Source: Monosporascus cannonballus
Lineage: Eukaryota; Ascomycota; Sordariomycetes; Xylariales
Reading direction: 5' to 3'
Length of the DNA: 64,000 nt
NCBI GenBank assembly: GCA_004154925.1
Contig: QJNS01000199.1
Location: 1 to 64,000, forward strand
The translations under genes and the position numbers were made by a program. The number at the start of each line of letters is the position of its first letter. The stretch's first letter is position 1. The notes under the pieces are model-generated. The model did no database searches, was not told the origin of the DNA, and saw nothing but the letters and a program-made list of their open reading frames with translations. This document shows, in pieces, positions 1-10,192 of the stretch.

Positions 1-2241
1 GTCGATCTACACCATGGACATTGAATATCAAGACCTATCATAGTCACTTCGTGTACGACGACACGACGTGGCCGCCGTCTTGAGTAAACCCACCGTTGCT
101 GCATAACGTAAACAAATGCCATGGCGGTTTCAGCAACCACGTCATTCAGCTGACTGCATCCGCGTCGGTTTAATAGGTACATATCTGCATGATCTTTCTG
201 CTATGTCGGCAGCTCAAGCGCACTTATTAATTCCAAGGCTGGCAATGCCTTGGCGCCTTGCTCTTCGCACCTCCTTTCCGTTCCAGGCTATGAATGGCAT
301 GGCCCAAGGCCTAGTCGAATGTGGTTCGCCGTTCCACCGCAGCTATGTGTTGTAAGGAGAAGGCCACAGACGCGGCGGGGAAAGGCCGAGATATGCAACA
401 GCATCCGCAAAGCACATACAGCTACTTGAACAAAATCAACTCCGGCTGACGTGTCACCCACCGATTCGGTTCCGGTGCAGGCAGGCAGAATATGTGCTGC
501 AGCCCTGTTACCAGGCTATGGAAGCCCGATCCCGCGCCGTGCCGGCGGCGATCGGCAGCCATAAGTTGACTGTGGCTACGGCCGTCAGCAGGAGTTCCAC
601 TATTTGCCACTCGGGCATGATCGCGTTCGCTGGATCGGGTGCCTCGCATCCAAGTGGCACGTTGCACAGCTGCGCGATCTTGAGCGGTCCCGAACCGTTG
701 GCGCCGTGGCTAGCCTACATTGCTGCGGATCATCGCACACGCATAGACATCGTCGAGGACACATGCAACTTTTGCCGGGCGGCTTTGCCAGCGCGAACTC
801 GCAGGCAGCGGCATCTCGTTGCGGCGCTGATTTGCTCCCCTCGGTGGCGAGAAGGGCTCGTCGAAACGAAATGCAGATACCGTTCCGGAGCAAATCTTGG
901 GTAGCCGACGATCACGGAGTCTTTTCTGCTGTTAAAAAAGCCTGGGAACGAATGGCAGTTCTTTCTTCGGACGTCCGCCTGCCAGCTCCGCCCAGCCACC
1001 ACGCCCTGACAATCTCGATCAAGGGTCCCCCGTCAGCCTCATCAACTTCGAGCTTCTCTCGAATTGCGCGGGCCCATTGCTGTGGAAACCCAACGGCGGC
1101 AAAAGATGGGCGGCTGCAACTTTTCCAGAAGTCGCCAAGATTGGCGGCTTGTTTCGCCCCAGTGCGTTCATGCAGCATGGGGTCAGTCCTGCAACCAAAG
1201 GGCGATAGGGGCGAGGGGCTAGAATTAATGCAGCGAATATTGTTTCTCGGGTTTCTATTCGTGAGCCTGCAGACTATGTCATGCGGGAGACTGACTTCTA
1301 AGGTCATCAGAAGGTCCCTCTTTCGAGACACTCAGCCCACATGTCAACCCCTCCATCGTTCAGTCGTCTGTCAGCCTGCGGTAGCATGCGGGCAGCAACG
1401 CAAGGGCTGCCGACGGGCGATCCCTAGCTCTCTTCCCCGCCCCCAAGCCACTCGGACCCTACCCTGCAGTGATGGTTGCTCTTGGGCCTCTGGCTCCTAT
1501 CCGGATTCGGAATTTCAGGACGAGCAGATTGGTGTCGTGGCGACTGTCTCAGAATGCCCAATGGTCATGGTGCTGCTGCGCTATGCAACTTGACGTTGTT
1601 TTCTTAGGAAGATGATATGATACGAATCTTTAACGTTAATATTTAAATCATGTTTCCTCCCCGCCACCTTAAACCTCCCTTGGCAGGAAGGTTTGGATCA
1701 TAATTCTAATGTTTGGCAGCACGTGGGAACTTTGGCTTTGCTTCAGTTGAACGGTCTCTCCGTCACCCTAGACCTACGTTGGTAAGAGTGTGGGCGCACG
1801 AGGGCCTTCAGGGTTTTTATACGATTCGGTCGCTTGATACCCTGGCATATACCATCCGCCCATTATCGCTAAGGAACCGGCCATCCCCGATCAGAAGAAA
1901 AGCGCCGGCTCCAGACTTGACCGCCTCAGCTCCGATTATCCGTGACGTAAGGTGCCATCATCCATCTCAGGTCTTGGCACGCGGGTCTAGACAGGGAATC
2001 CCGTTTCTATTTCAAGATCACCCGCGCAATCCTGCCCCCAATGTGGTTCTACACTACAGGTTAGTTCTTTATAACTCCACGAAATCCTGTCAAGGTCAAT
2101 CGAGTCCACCATCGGAGACGATCTTCTTGAAGTCTTTTTTCATCATCGTCGCCATCACCAAACCGCTACCTCAAAACTACATTGTTCCTCCGTCATCCGG
2201 CCGAGAGCCGAGGCCCTGGGACCCATCAGTGATCTGACATC
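1..2241. other. Gene-free or unrecognised 5' stretch
   Basis: Several open frames overlap on both strands here (the longest is 604-1593, plus strand), but none has recognisable domains, consistent codon use or splice structure. I see no RNA gene or repeat. The last 200 bases are probably the 5' leader and promoter of the gene that starts at 2242. Confidence 0.5.
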
Positions 2242-2901
2242 ATGTACGCCCCTGCAGCGCCCCGCGAGAAGCGGTACTATGTCCAGCATGACTACGACAA
2301 GAAGGTCCTGTACCTTGAACCACCTACCAACGGTAGCAAGACAGTGCGCAGGCGCATCACCACCATCGTGCCGGCCCCCTGCCCGCCGCCTCCGCCCCCA
2401 GCAGCGCCCATCAGGGCCTTGCCGGTGCCGGAGCCCGCGCCGGCGCCCGCGCCCATGCCGCAGCCGCCCGTCATGGCGCACCCCTGCCCGCCGCAAGTGC
2501 GCCGCCCGTCGCCCGAGCCCGACGAGCCCATCGACGTGATCGCCGTGGACGTCGACCCGCCGTCGGCGCGGTCGTCCAAGTCGTCGCTGACGAGCTCCCG
2601 CTCCTCCCGGTCGTCGCGGAGCTCCAAGTCGTCGCGCACCAGCAGGAGCCGCAGCCGCGGCCGCGGCCACAGCCACAGCCACAGCCACAGTCGCGAGCGC
2701 GAGGTGTACGTCGAGCGCGAGAAGCTCGTCCCCTACCCCGTCCGCGTGCCGTACCCCGTGCCCGTGCGCGACGACGACCGCGACGCCTTCCGCTACGTCG
2801 AGGCCCCCCGCCGGTTCGAGCCCAGGCGTCGCGGCAGCGTCGAGTCCGATAGGGAGATTGTCATCGAGGACCACCGGCACCGCCGGTACATCAGGGATTG
2901 A
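2242..2901 (+). CDS. Pro-rich / Ser-Arg-rich hypothetical protein, 219 aa
   Basis: This is a single-exon frame with a strongly GC-rich coding bias. I do not recognise the family. A basic, Tyr-rich N-terminus (about 1-40) is followed by a Pro/Ala-rich linker (about 44-90) and a short acidic patch (about 92-105). Then come a Ser/Arg tract (109-140), a run of alternating His-Ser (143-150) and a charged C-terminus with Arg clusters (185-219). There is no signal peptide or membrane segment. The SR tract resembles those of RNA-processing proteins, but no RRM or other domain supports that role. The start is the first ATG after an in-frame stop, and the TGA lies at 2899-2901. An antisense frame (2155-2880) is open only because of GC bias. 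The gene is likely real; its function is unknown. Confidence 0.7.
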   Translation: MYAPAAPREKRYYVQHDYDKKVLYLEPPTNGSKTVRRRITTIVPAPCPPPPPPAAPIRALPVPEPAPAPAPMPQPPVMAHPCPPQVRRPSPEPDEPIDVIAVDVDPPSARSSKSSLTSSRSSRSSRSSKSSRTSRSRSRGRGHSHSHSHSREREVYVEREKLVPYPVRVPYPVPVRDDDRDAFRYVEAPRRFEPRRRGSVESDREIVIEDHRHRRYIRD

Positions 2902-4046
2902 TTGATTTAGTCCCTTTGTGCGTACCCGCGTAATGTTTCGGGCTTATGTATTAGTTTCTGTTCACATAGTTGTCTTTGGCACGACACGTGGGAGGTCTGG
3001 TATGGCCGTGGGCGTTACGTCTCATTCTGGTTATTGTCCGAGTATTTCTTTTTCGGCGGACATGATGATGGACATATGTGAGGTGATGTAGCCGAAGTTT
3101 GGGCTTTTGATATATATATCTGTTCACAGGTTATGACGTAGGGGTCGGGTTACCTCTTGTTCCCTTTCTGGTGTACATCTCTTCATGACACACATATAAT
3201 ATCCTCATAATGATACCATGTTCAGTTTTGACAGGACTACTGCGATTACTGAATCATGCGAGAATAGAGGCAGTGAAGGCCTACACTTCACCAGCCAACG
3301 AATAGATGAGCTATTCCATCCTGGTCAACTCTTTAAGATGTTACAGTCGACTTAAGGCTTGAGGGTTCACTACCAGGGACTCTCCCTCGCTGCCTAGGTA
3401 CTACCTGCAGCTATGGGTTTTCTTACCCAGGGCCGAAATTGGACCGGTACCTTCCTTGACCACGCACATCCTAATATGATCAGGATTCCCTAGCGATCGG
3501 GTAGTCGTGTGGTTGACCTGGAGAGCACACTCATCTGGTCTGATTTCGATCCAAGCTAACCAACTTCACAGCAGATACAGAAAATACAGAAAACCTAGGG
3601 TGAGCCACGCACTGGGCACTACACAGAAAATAGGGATGCAACCGGCCAGACGGCCTCTTATGTCGGACTGTATCCCCTTAAGCCCACCTACCATTTGCGG
3701 TTGATGAGGCTCCGGTCCGATCTGAACGACATGGAGTACATCAGCTGAGACGTACTTCCTCCGACACCAGCTGAGGTGTCGATGGGTGGAATTGGCCCAG
3801 GCACTTTTAGCCCGGGTAGCTAAGGTACACCTACTTCTAGCGGAGGAGATGGCGAGGTGATAGATAAGGATATTGCTCGACGCATAAATGCTGAAAGCAT
3901 CGTACGTTGGGATATCAAGTAGCTGTCTCCCTTCCAGTAAACCCACTACCCGATCAATTATCTTCTTATATTTCGGTTCAGAGATGCGGGTATCATTTAC
4001 ATCTATCTATCCCGCTTGTCCTTTGTATTAATGCACAAACGGAGCA
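2902..4046. other. Intergenic, nothing recognised
   Basis: This lies between the hypothetical gene and the 3' end of HEM14. Short frames at 3507-3704 and 3566-3946 overlap on opposite strands and look random. I see no repeats or RNA genes. Confidence 0.5.
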
Positions 4047-6530
4047 TTACGTCCGATCCTTATGTAACACGTCACCAGAACCAGGAGGCTGGACCCTGAA
4101 TGACTTCTTGTCGACGCGCACCTTCTGCTCGCCGTCCGTCTCCGGTTCTTGCTCCTCCTCGCCCTCCTCTTCGTCCTCCTGCTCCTGTTCCCGCTCAATC
4201 CACCGCCCCTCGCTATCCGTAAACCGCCTCTCGGGCCTCGTCCACCTGCGGAAATAGAGATCCTTTTTCCAGACGGGCATCATGGCGGCGGCTTCATAGA
4301 CGGCGAACTCCTCGAGGCCCGTGTGGCCCACTAGCTCTTCTTCCCGCTGCTGTTGCTGCTGTCCGCCTTCCGTCTCCCCTTCGCCCTCCAGTAGCGTCGA
4401 AACGCACCACGCCCTCCACTCGGCGTCCGGGTTCTTGTGCGCGTTCGCGAACCACAGCGCCGCGCTGCGGGGCCGCGCGACGCGCATCGCCGCCTCCCAG
4501 CCGGCGCGCATGGCGGGGACGACGCCGATGGCCGTGTAGCTGGGCCCCGCGACGCTGAGGCGCCCGCCGAAGGCGGCGCGCAGCTCGTCGTGCGCGGCGG
4601 CCATGCGCGGGCGGTGGCCCACGAAGTGCTGCGGCAGGCAGTCCCGGCAGAGCTTGGCGCGCGCGTGCACCTCGGTGGCCGTCGTCCCCGGCTCGATGCC
4701 GAGGTGCTTCCGCACGACCGACATGGCCATGGCGATGCCCGTGTCCACGTTCGGGAGGTAACGGTAGCCGTCCCAGTGGTGGCCCCCCAGCATGACGGTC
4801 AGCTTCGTGCCCGGGGGCGAGCGGGCCGGGTCCGTAGCCAGGTCCGAGTCGAAGAGCACGCCGAGCGCGCCCTCGTCATTGTCTGGCGTCGAGGTGGGCA
4901 CGAGGTAGCCGAAGCCGTGGTTGTTGGCCAGCAGGTCCTGCCCGGGATACCAGAGGTTCACCACCATGATGGTCACGGCGTGGGTTTCGGCCAGGCTGGG
5001 CAGGCTGCTGGCGGGCTGTGCGACCTGTGTGAGGTGTTTGGAGAAGAGCGTGCTGATCACGTGGTCGTATTTTGCTGGCTGGCCACCAGTTTTCGGTGTC
5101 TCGATCTGTAATTTTGTGGTTAGTCATTCCGCGGGTAGATCGAACATCAGATAGGAGAACAAAGTAAAAAGTGATAATGGGGAAAGGGGGAAAGGGGGAA
5201 CGGGGAGAGAACGTACGAGAACGTGACCGCTCCCATTAGCCACTGAAGTAACAGGCTCGCCGCACTTCACCGTGACGTTTCCCTGCCTCTCCAGGTCCTC
5301 CACGAGAGCGCGCACGAGCGTGACGAGCCCGTCGTCGAACGCGAGCAGCTTCCATCCGAGGGCCCGCTCGGCCATGCGCACGATCTCGTCGGCGTTGGCG
5401 CTCGCGGCGCCCGCGCCGTCCATGAGCTCGTACAGGAGGAACCAGTCCTTGCGGGGCATCCAGACCTGGCCGCGCGGGCGCGGCGACGCGAACTGGTACC
5501 AGAGGCGGTCGAGGACGGTGTGCTTGGCACTGAGGCGGTGGGCGTCGCCGCCGTAGATGCCGTGCAGCATGCCCGACACGATGTTGCGCACCGGCCGCTC
5601 GTCGCCGAGCACGCGGCCCAGGAACGCGGCGACGCTCTCGTCGCGCGCTAGCCGCCGCTCCAGCCTCTCCAGCACGTAATTGCCGTTGCCGTTCCTCCTG
5701 GCGTTCTGGAGCGCCGCGAACTTGTCCGAGATCACCGTCAGCCCGCTCACGTCGTTCTTGCGCCGGAAGCTGAGCGCCGCGCCCATGCAGCCGTCCCAGA
5801 GCGGCTCGCGCAGGAAGCTCCGCGCCGTCTCCAGGATTCCGCCGAGCGTCGGCTCGCCCGAGGGCAGCTTCACGAGGTGGTCCGGGTAGAAGAGGTAGCG
5901 GCTGCCGGAGGAGCCGGAGGGGTGCCGCATGGCGCCCTGGAGGTTGAGGGATGCGATCTGGTGGGCGCGGGGAGTATTATTAGCTACATATTTGCCGACT
6001 GGCTACGAAAGGGTCATATGGGCCGGGAATAGGCTAGAAGAAAGCATTGGGTGGGGGGGGGTTTGTAGAGAGACCAAACTCACCACATCATACAGCACCA
6101 GATCGTCATACCTATTACTCGAGCTGCCCGACCTTAACATCCGCGGCCCGCGCTGCAGCAGGACCTCGCCCTCCCGTCCGTTGCCCGCGGGCACGCTGGC
6201 AGCGTCGATCCAGCCGCCGAGCCTGTCGCTGGCCTCGTAGAGCGTGACGTGGGCGTCGGGCGCGTAGCGCGCCAGATAGTGCGCGGTGGTCAGCCCGGTG
6301 ATGCCGCCGCCGAGGACGGCGATCTCCTTAGTCTTCGTCTTCCCCCTTCTTGTGGCGCCGTCGTCGTGGTCGCCCGCGCCGGTGCTCGCGTACCGCCTGA
6401 GGGTGCGGCAGTTCAGGGCGCTCAGCCGCGGCGGGCGCGGGGTCAGGCGGGCGCGGTTGCAGTGCCGTGCATTGCGGTACACCGACCTCAGGAGCGCGAT
6501 GAACGCTTCTTCCGGGAGTCGGGGAACCAT
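4047..6530 (-). CDS. HEM14: Protoporphyrinogen oxidase, mitochondrial (haem biosynthesis)
   Basis: This enzyme oxidises protoporphyrinogen IX to protoporphyrin IX with FAD at the mitochondrial inner membrane, the penultimate step of haem synthesis. Three exons are deduced: 6530-6084, 5957-5217 and 5105-4047. The donors are GTGAGT and GTACGT, the acceptors CAG, and all junctions are phase 0, giving 748 aa. An Arg-rich, acid-poor N-terminus (about 10-50) fits a mitochondrial presequence. The FAD Rossmann motif VLGGGITGLTTAHYLAR lies at about 72-88, followed by the conserved ASDRLGGW segment. The middle and C-terminal parts read as PPOX through a final VAGPSYTAIGV segment. The protein is longer than usual (the family is about 530-600 aa): the C-terminus adds a five-Gln run and a highly acidic Asp/Glu tail. 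This tail could be a true extension or could hide an unspliced intron. The divergent promoter faces the 3' end of NAB2. Confidence 0.9.
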
Positions 6531-7250
6531 AGCGCGGGCTCAATGGCTAGCTATGGATTTGGAGGTGTTTCGAAGGCACATCGTTGTCGTTTCTGTGGCG
6601 CTAGTCTAGATGTGGGGAATTGAAGAATGGTGGTGGTGATTCGATTCCACCCAGTCCCTGTGGCGTGTTATCATACTGGACGAATTCTCGGCCCGAGTAC
6701 TACAGTAGATCTAGTAGGTAGGTATCTACTATTGTCATAAAGATTCAACTTGCTCCCGACATGCGATATGCACAGAGATGTACTTACTAGGTAGTCGAAA
6801 ATACAAGTCGCCTTGTAGGTATTGTAGGTTTCTAGCTACGCCTATGTCATCTTCACTGTAGTGTTGAAAAGACCCCCGAAGCTGGGTTCTGTATATGGCA
6901 GTCACCGAAATGTAATGGGTATATTATGATGCGCTGAACAAAGCCCTACTTTTCTTTCCTGGCAACCATAAAACGCCTGTATGTTGTAGAATTGATACGC
7001 CCAAGACGCCCGTCGAAAAAAAAAAAAAAAAAACCAGATCCGAGACCTTATCCGCGGCGCGGGGGTTGTCCCCAACTCGGTCGTAATATACATATATCGC
7101 TGCCATCCCTCATCTATTTCCTATTATAGCCCGGATGCCCATGCCTCCAACTACCCCATTCCACTCGTCCATGTCGCGCTTCGCTGCTGCCTGTCCCGCC
7201 TGTGTGTTCATGTTTTTCATGAGGGTCGGGCTTAGCACATCGCCGCCGAT
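6531..7250. other. HEM14 promoter / NAB2 3' region
   Basis: No coding frame is supported. The stretch contains an 18-base A run (7016-7033) and a GTAGGTAGGTA-type short motif near 6713-6725. Confidence 0.5.
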
Positions 7251-8855
7251 CTAAGCGATGCCCTCGTCCATCGGGTTCGACCGTAGGGCCTCGCTGTCCT
7301 CTGCGCCGGGAACGACCAGTTCCTCCGGGCCATTGTTATCCACAAACTTCCTCTCGCTAACATGCTCTTTCGATCCGTCCGCCGTCCACACCTTGTCCTG
7401 GAAAGTCCCCCGCTGGCCTTCCTCGTGCTTGTATGGACAGAACCGGTTCGTGCAGGGCTTATACTTGCACATGGTTTGCAAGTGTGTGAACTTGCACCCT
7501 TCGACTGCACAGTCGCCTCCGTTCCGGCAGACGGGCATCTCCGGGTGCTTGAAGGGGCACTTGGGGTTGGTGCAATTGGGGAAGAACTTGCAGTCCTGTT
7601 CAATCTGATGTGCGCGCTTCGTTGCGGGCGACGGGTGACGACCGACGCACTTGTGGTTCTTGCAGGCTGCTCCGTAAGGGCACACGTCGTTGACATCGAT
7701 TGTAATCCCAGGTGGTGCTGCAGGTGATTGATGGGCAAATTTGCAGTCTTTGACCGTGCATGCCAGGTTGAACTTGCAGACTGTTGCTTCGGGGTTCAGT
7801 GGTTCGCGCTTGGACTGGGTCATATCAACGTCTTCACCGTCACCGCTAGCCCCGTTGGTATTCCCTGAATCGTTCTGATGAGGCCGGTGTCCGTTTGCAT
7901 GGTGACCTCCCCGCCTGTAGTTGTTGCCTCGCGAGTTTTGCACGCGGTCGAAGAGTGATCTCCCATGGCCCCGATGGCTACCCTGGGTCTGTTGCGCTAA
8001 CTGCTGCTGTAAAGCCGCCATCATCTGATTTTGCTGCTGGAGTAGGCTGAAGATCTGTTCTTGGCCACCAGGCTGCATCATCCAATTCATATCATTCATT
8101 CCGTTCATGCCGTGGGCGCCCGGCATACCGCCCATGCCCTGCGATTGCGCCATGCCGTTTAGACCCGCCGCTATCCCTGCGGCACGATTGTTCATCGCCC
8201 GGTGGTTGACACGGCCCGAACCTCCTCTCGGGCCGGTGGGCGGCGCTCGGTTGTGCGTATTAATCCTCTCGTTGCCGGTTGTGCCTCGTACACGGTGCAA
8301 GACGGATTCATTGGTGCGGTCCATAGCCTTAGCCATCTGACCGAGCATGCGCTTTTCGCGGCCTCCACGCATGTTGCCATTTCGCATGGACTTGGGACCT
8401 GTGGGGCTACTAGACGTTAGTTTGGGCGGTGTGATATACATAGCAGGGCGGTATACGTACGCATTCAATTCAGTAGCTGGGTCGTTCGAAATGCTCATCT
8501 CCGTATCTTGTTCCATCGCCATCGCGCCATCCTGCGAAGATTCTCCGGCAGCAGGATTGGTCTGTGCAGCGTTGCCAGCGCCATACTGGCCGCTGAGAGC
8601 GTCGATCTGCTCGAAAAGCCACCTAGCGAAGTCACGCGCTCCAGGATCGTCCGGGCCAAGGCTGAGAAGGTCACCGGAGAGTTCGGAAGCAATCTGATCT
8701 TGCGTCTTGCCGTTAGCGAGCATGAGTATGATGTACTCGGAAAGCGCGCCATCATCAGCCCCCGGACTAGCCCAGCCGACCTCGACTAGCTTCGGTAGGA
8801 TGGCCGAATTCAGGGCTTCCGCAAGGGGAGTGTTCAACGCGAGTTCGACAGCCAT
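7251..8855 (-). CDS. NAB2: Nab2-type poly(A)-RNA-binding zinc-finger protein
   Basis: Nab2 binds poly(A) tails in the nucleus, limits tail length and helps mRNA export. The gene is one exon of 534 aa. I chose the ATG at 8855 because the Nab2 N-terminal helical (PWI-like) domain begins there (MAVELALNTPLAEAL); the frame runs further upstream, but that part looks like leader. After the N-terminal domain (about 1-100) come Arg/Gly-rich stretches and a Met/Gly-rich region. A Gln-rich patch (about 265-290) and an RGG-like, His-rich spacer follow. Five CCCH fingers of the tandem Cys-X5-Cys-X4/5-Cys-X3-His type lie at about 360-475 (for example CKFFPNCTNPKCPFKH and CKYKPCTNRFCPYKH). Budding-yeast Nab2 has seven fingers; five or so is common in filamentous fungi. 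Orientation matches HEM14, with about 720 bases between them. Confidence 0.92.
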   Translation of the reverse strand: MAVELALNTPLAEALNSAILPKLVEVGWASPGADDGALSEYIILMLANGKTQDQIASELSGDLLSLGPDDPGARDFARWLFEQIDALSGQYGAGNAAQTNPAAGESSQDGAMAMEQDTEMSISNDPATELNAYVYRPAMYITPPKLTSSSPTGPKSMRNGNMRGGREKRMLGQMAKAMDRTNESVLHRVRGTTGNERINTHNRAPPTGPRGGSGRVNHRAMNNRAAGIAAGLNGMAQSQGMGGMPGAHGMNGMNDMNWMMQPGGQEQIFSLLQQQNQMMAALQQQLAQQTQGSHRGHGRSLFDRVQNSRGNNYRRGGHHANGHRPHQNDSGNTNGASGDGEDVDMTQSKREPLNPEATVCKFNLACTVKDCKFAHQSPAAPPGITIDVNDVCPYGAACKNHKCVGRHPSPATKRAHQIEQDCKFFPNCTNPKCPFKHPEMPVCRNGGDCAVEGCKFTHLQTMCKYKPCTNRFCPYKHEEGQRGTFQDKVWTADGSKEHVSERKFVDNNGPEELVVPGAEDSEALRSNPMDEGIA

Positions 8856-10192
8856 GGTGACTTCGGATACGACTGTGAAGTTGTCTAAGGGTGTCGTATT
8901 GAGAGAGGATGAAGGTGAATTCTGCGCGCAGGTTTGCAAAGAAACCCGACAAGGCGCGGAAGCTTGAAAGGAATTTGAGATGTCGCGTGAACTTTTACTC
9001 GAGTGCGGCTTGAGTGGCAAAGCGTAAAGCTTTCCGAGTAATGTATAGGCGTTTGAATATGGTCGTAGTATTCACCCGGTCCGTTCAATATCGCCTATAT
9101 TGTTCGTAGAGTGCTTGTCGTGGTGGCAGAGACGTTCGGGGAAGAGAAAAGAATGACGTTGTGGGAAGGTGAAGATGAAGATTGTGATGCAAGAGCCGCT
9201 GTCATGGAGCCTTCTCCCATAACCTGCATCGCACTGCTTTGGTCACGTGACAGGACTACCAGCTGCCGCCACCTTTTTCGGCCTCAAGCCATATTCATTG
9301 GCAGCTGATTGAATTTAGGAGATAAGATAACCTGTTTTATGGCATATGGCTTACCAAAGCATGAACAACAATGAGGGAAGCTTTAGGGTGCCAATACCTC
9401 AAAGCTTATCTAGTACCCGACATTCGACTACTTCTACTCGTTTCTAACACAGTTTACTGTCATACATTTGACCAAATTACAGCCGGCCATGACATTTGGG
9501 CGCCGGAAGCTAGACCAGTCAGTTCTTCGGCATGCAGATTATCGCATCAAATGGCGAACAGGTGTTGGCACTTATATTTTGCCGCTACGGTCAGTGCCAC
9601 AAGCAGCTTCACTGGTCAAGCAAAACTCGATGCCGAGCAACACTCCATAATCAGCCAATAAAAACGTAAAGACTCCAGCCCTGGTGTGTTTTCAGGACAA
9701 TGGGCTAGTTAGAACCTAGGTGCTGCTGAGAATTATTGTCCTGGCGCCCGTTAGCTTTCAGTCGGATAGAAATATCCAGCAATTTAAAGTCGAGCTTTCT
9801 CTGTGCTGTTCTCTCTCAAGCGTACATTTCTATCGGACCCCCTATGCCACCATATATCGACCCTTAATCCGCCAAGAACAGCTCATCCTAGCGGTGCGAG
9901 GATACCGGTACAGCCTTTTGTAATGCTATTTCTGTCAGGAGACGGTGTGGGTATGCATTTCTGAGTCCCAGTGACCCACTTGCAAAGGCTCTACGTCTAT
10001 ATAAGGGGGCTTCGCCCTCTTAATAGTTAGAAGAAGGGCAAGCATTAATGATCATCTATTCGCTACCTATACTGCGCAGCCCTTCTAGGCTGATTCTTGT
10101 GTCTTTCACTCTGTACCACCACTTCCATGATAAATACACTGGATTTAGACCCCTCTAGGGGTGCCATAACCTCCAAGCCACCAGAAATTCAG
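8856..10192. other. Intergenic (NAB2 promoter side), nothing else recognised
   Basis: Only short, overlapping random frames are present. A TATATAAGG-like string with an adjacent hairpin-like GGGGGCTTCGCCCTC lies near 10000-10020, but I could not assign it to a gene. Confidence 0.4.

Noticed and set aside
604..1593. 329-aa plus-strand open frame
   Set aside because: No domains and irregular composition; overlapping frames of similar length lie on the other strand. It looks like chance.
2155..2880. 241-aa minus-strand frame opposite the SR-rich gene
   Set aside because: Val/Arg/Gly-rich shadow created by the GC-rich codon pattern of the plus-strand gene.
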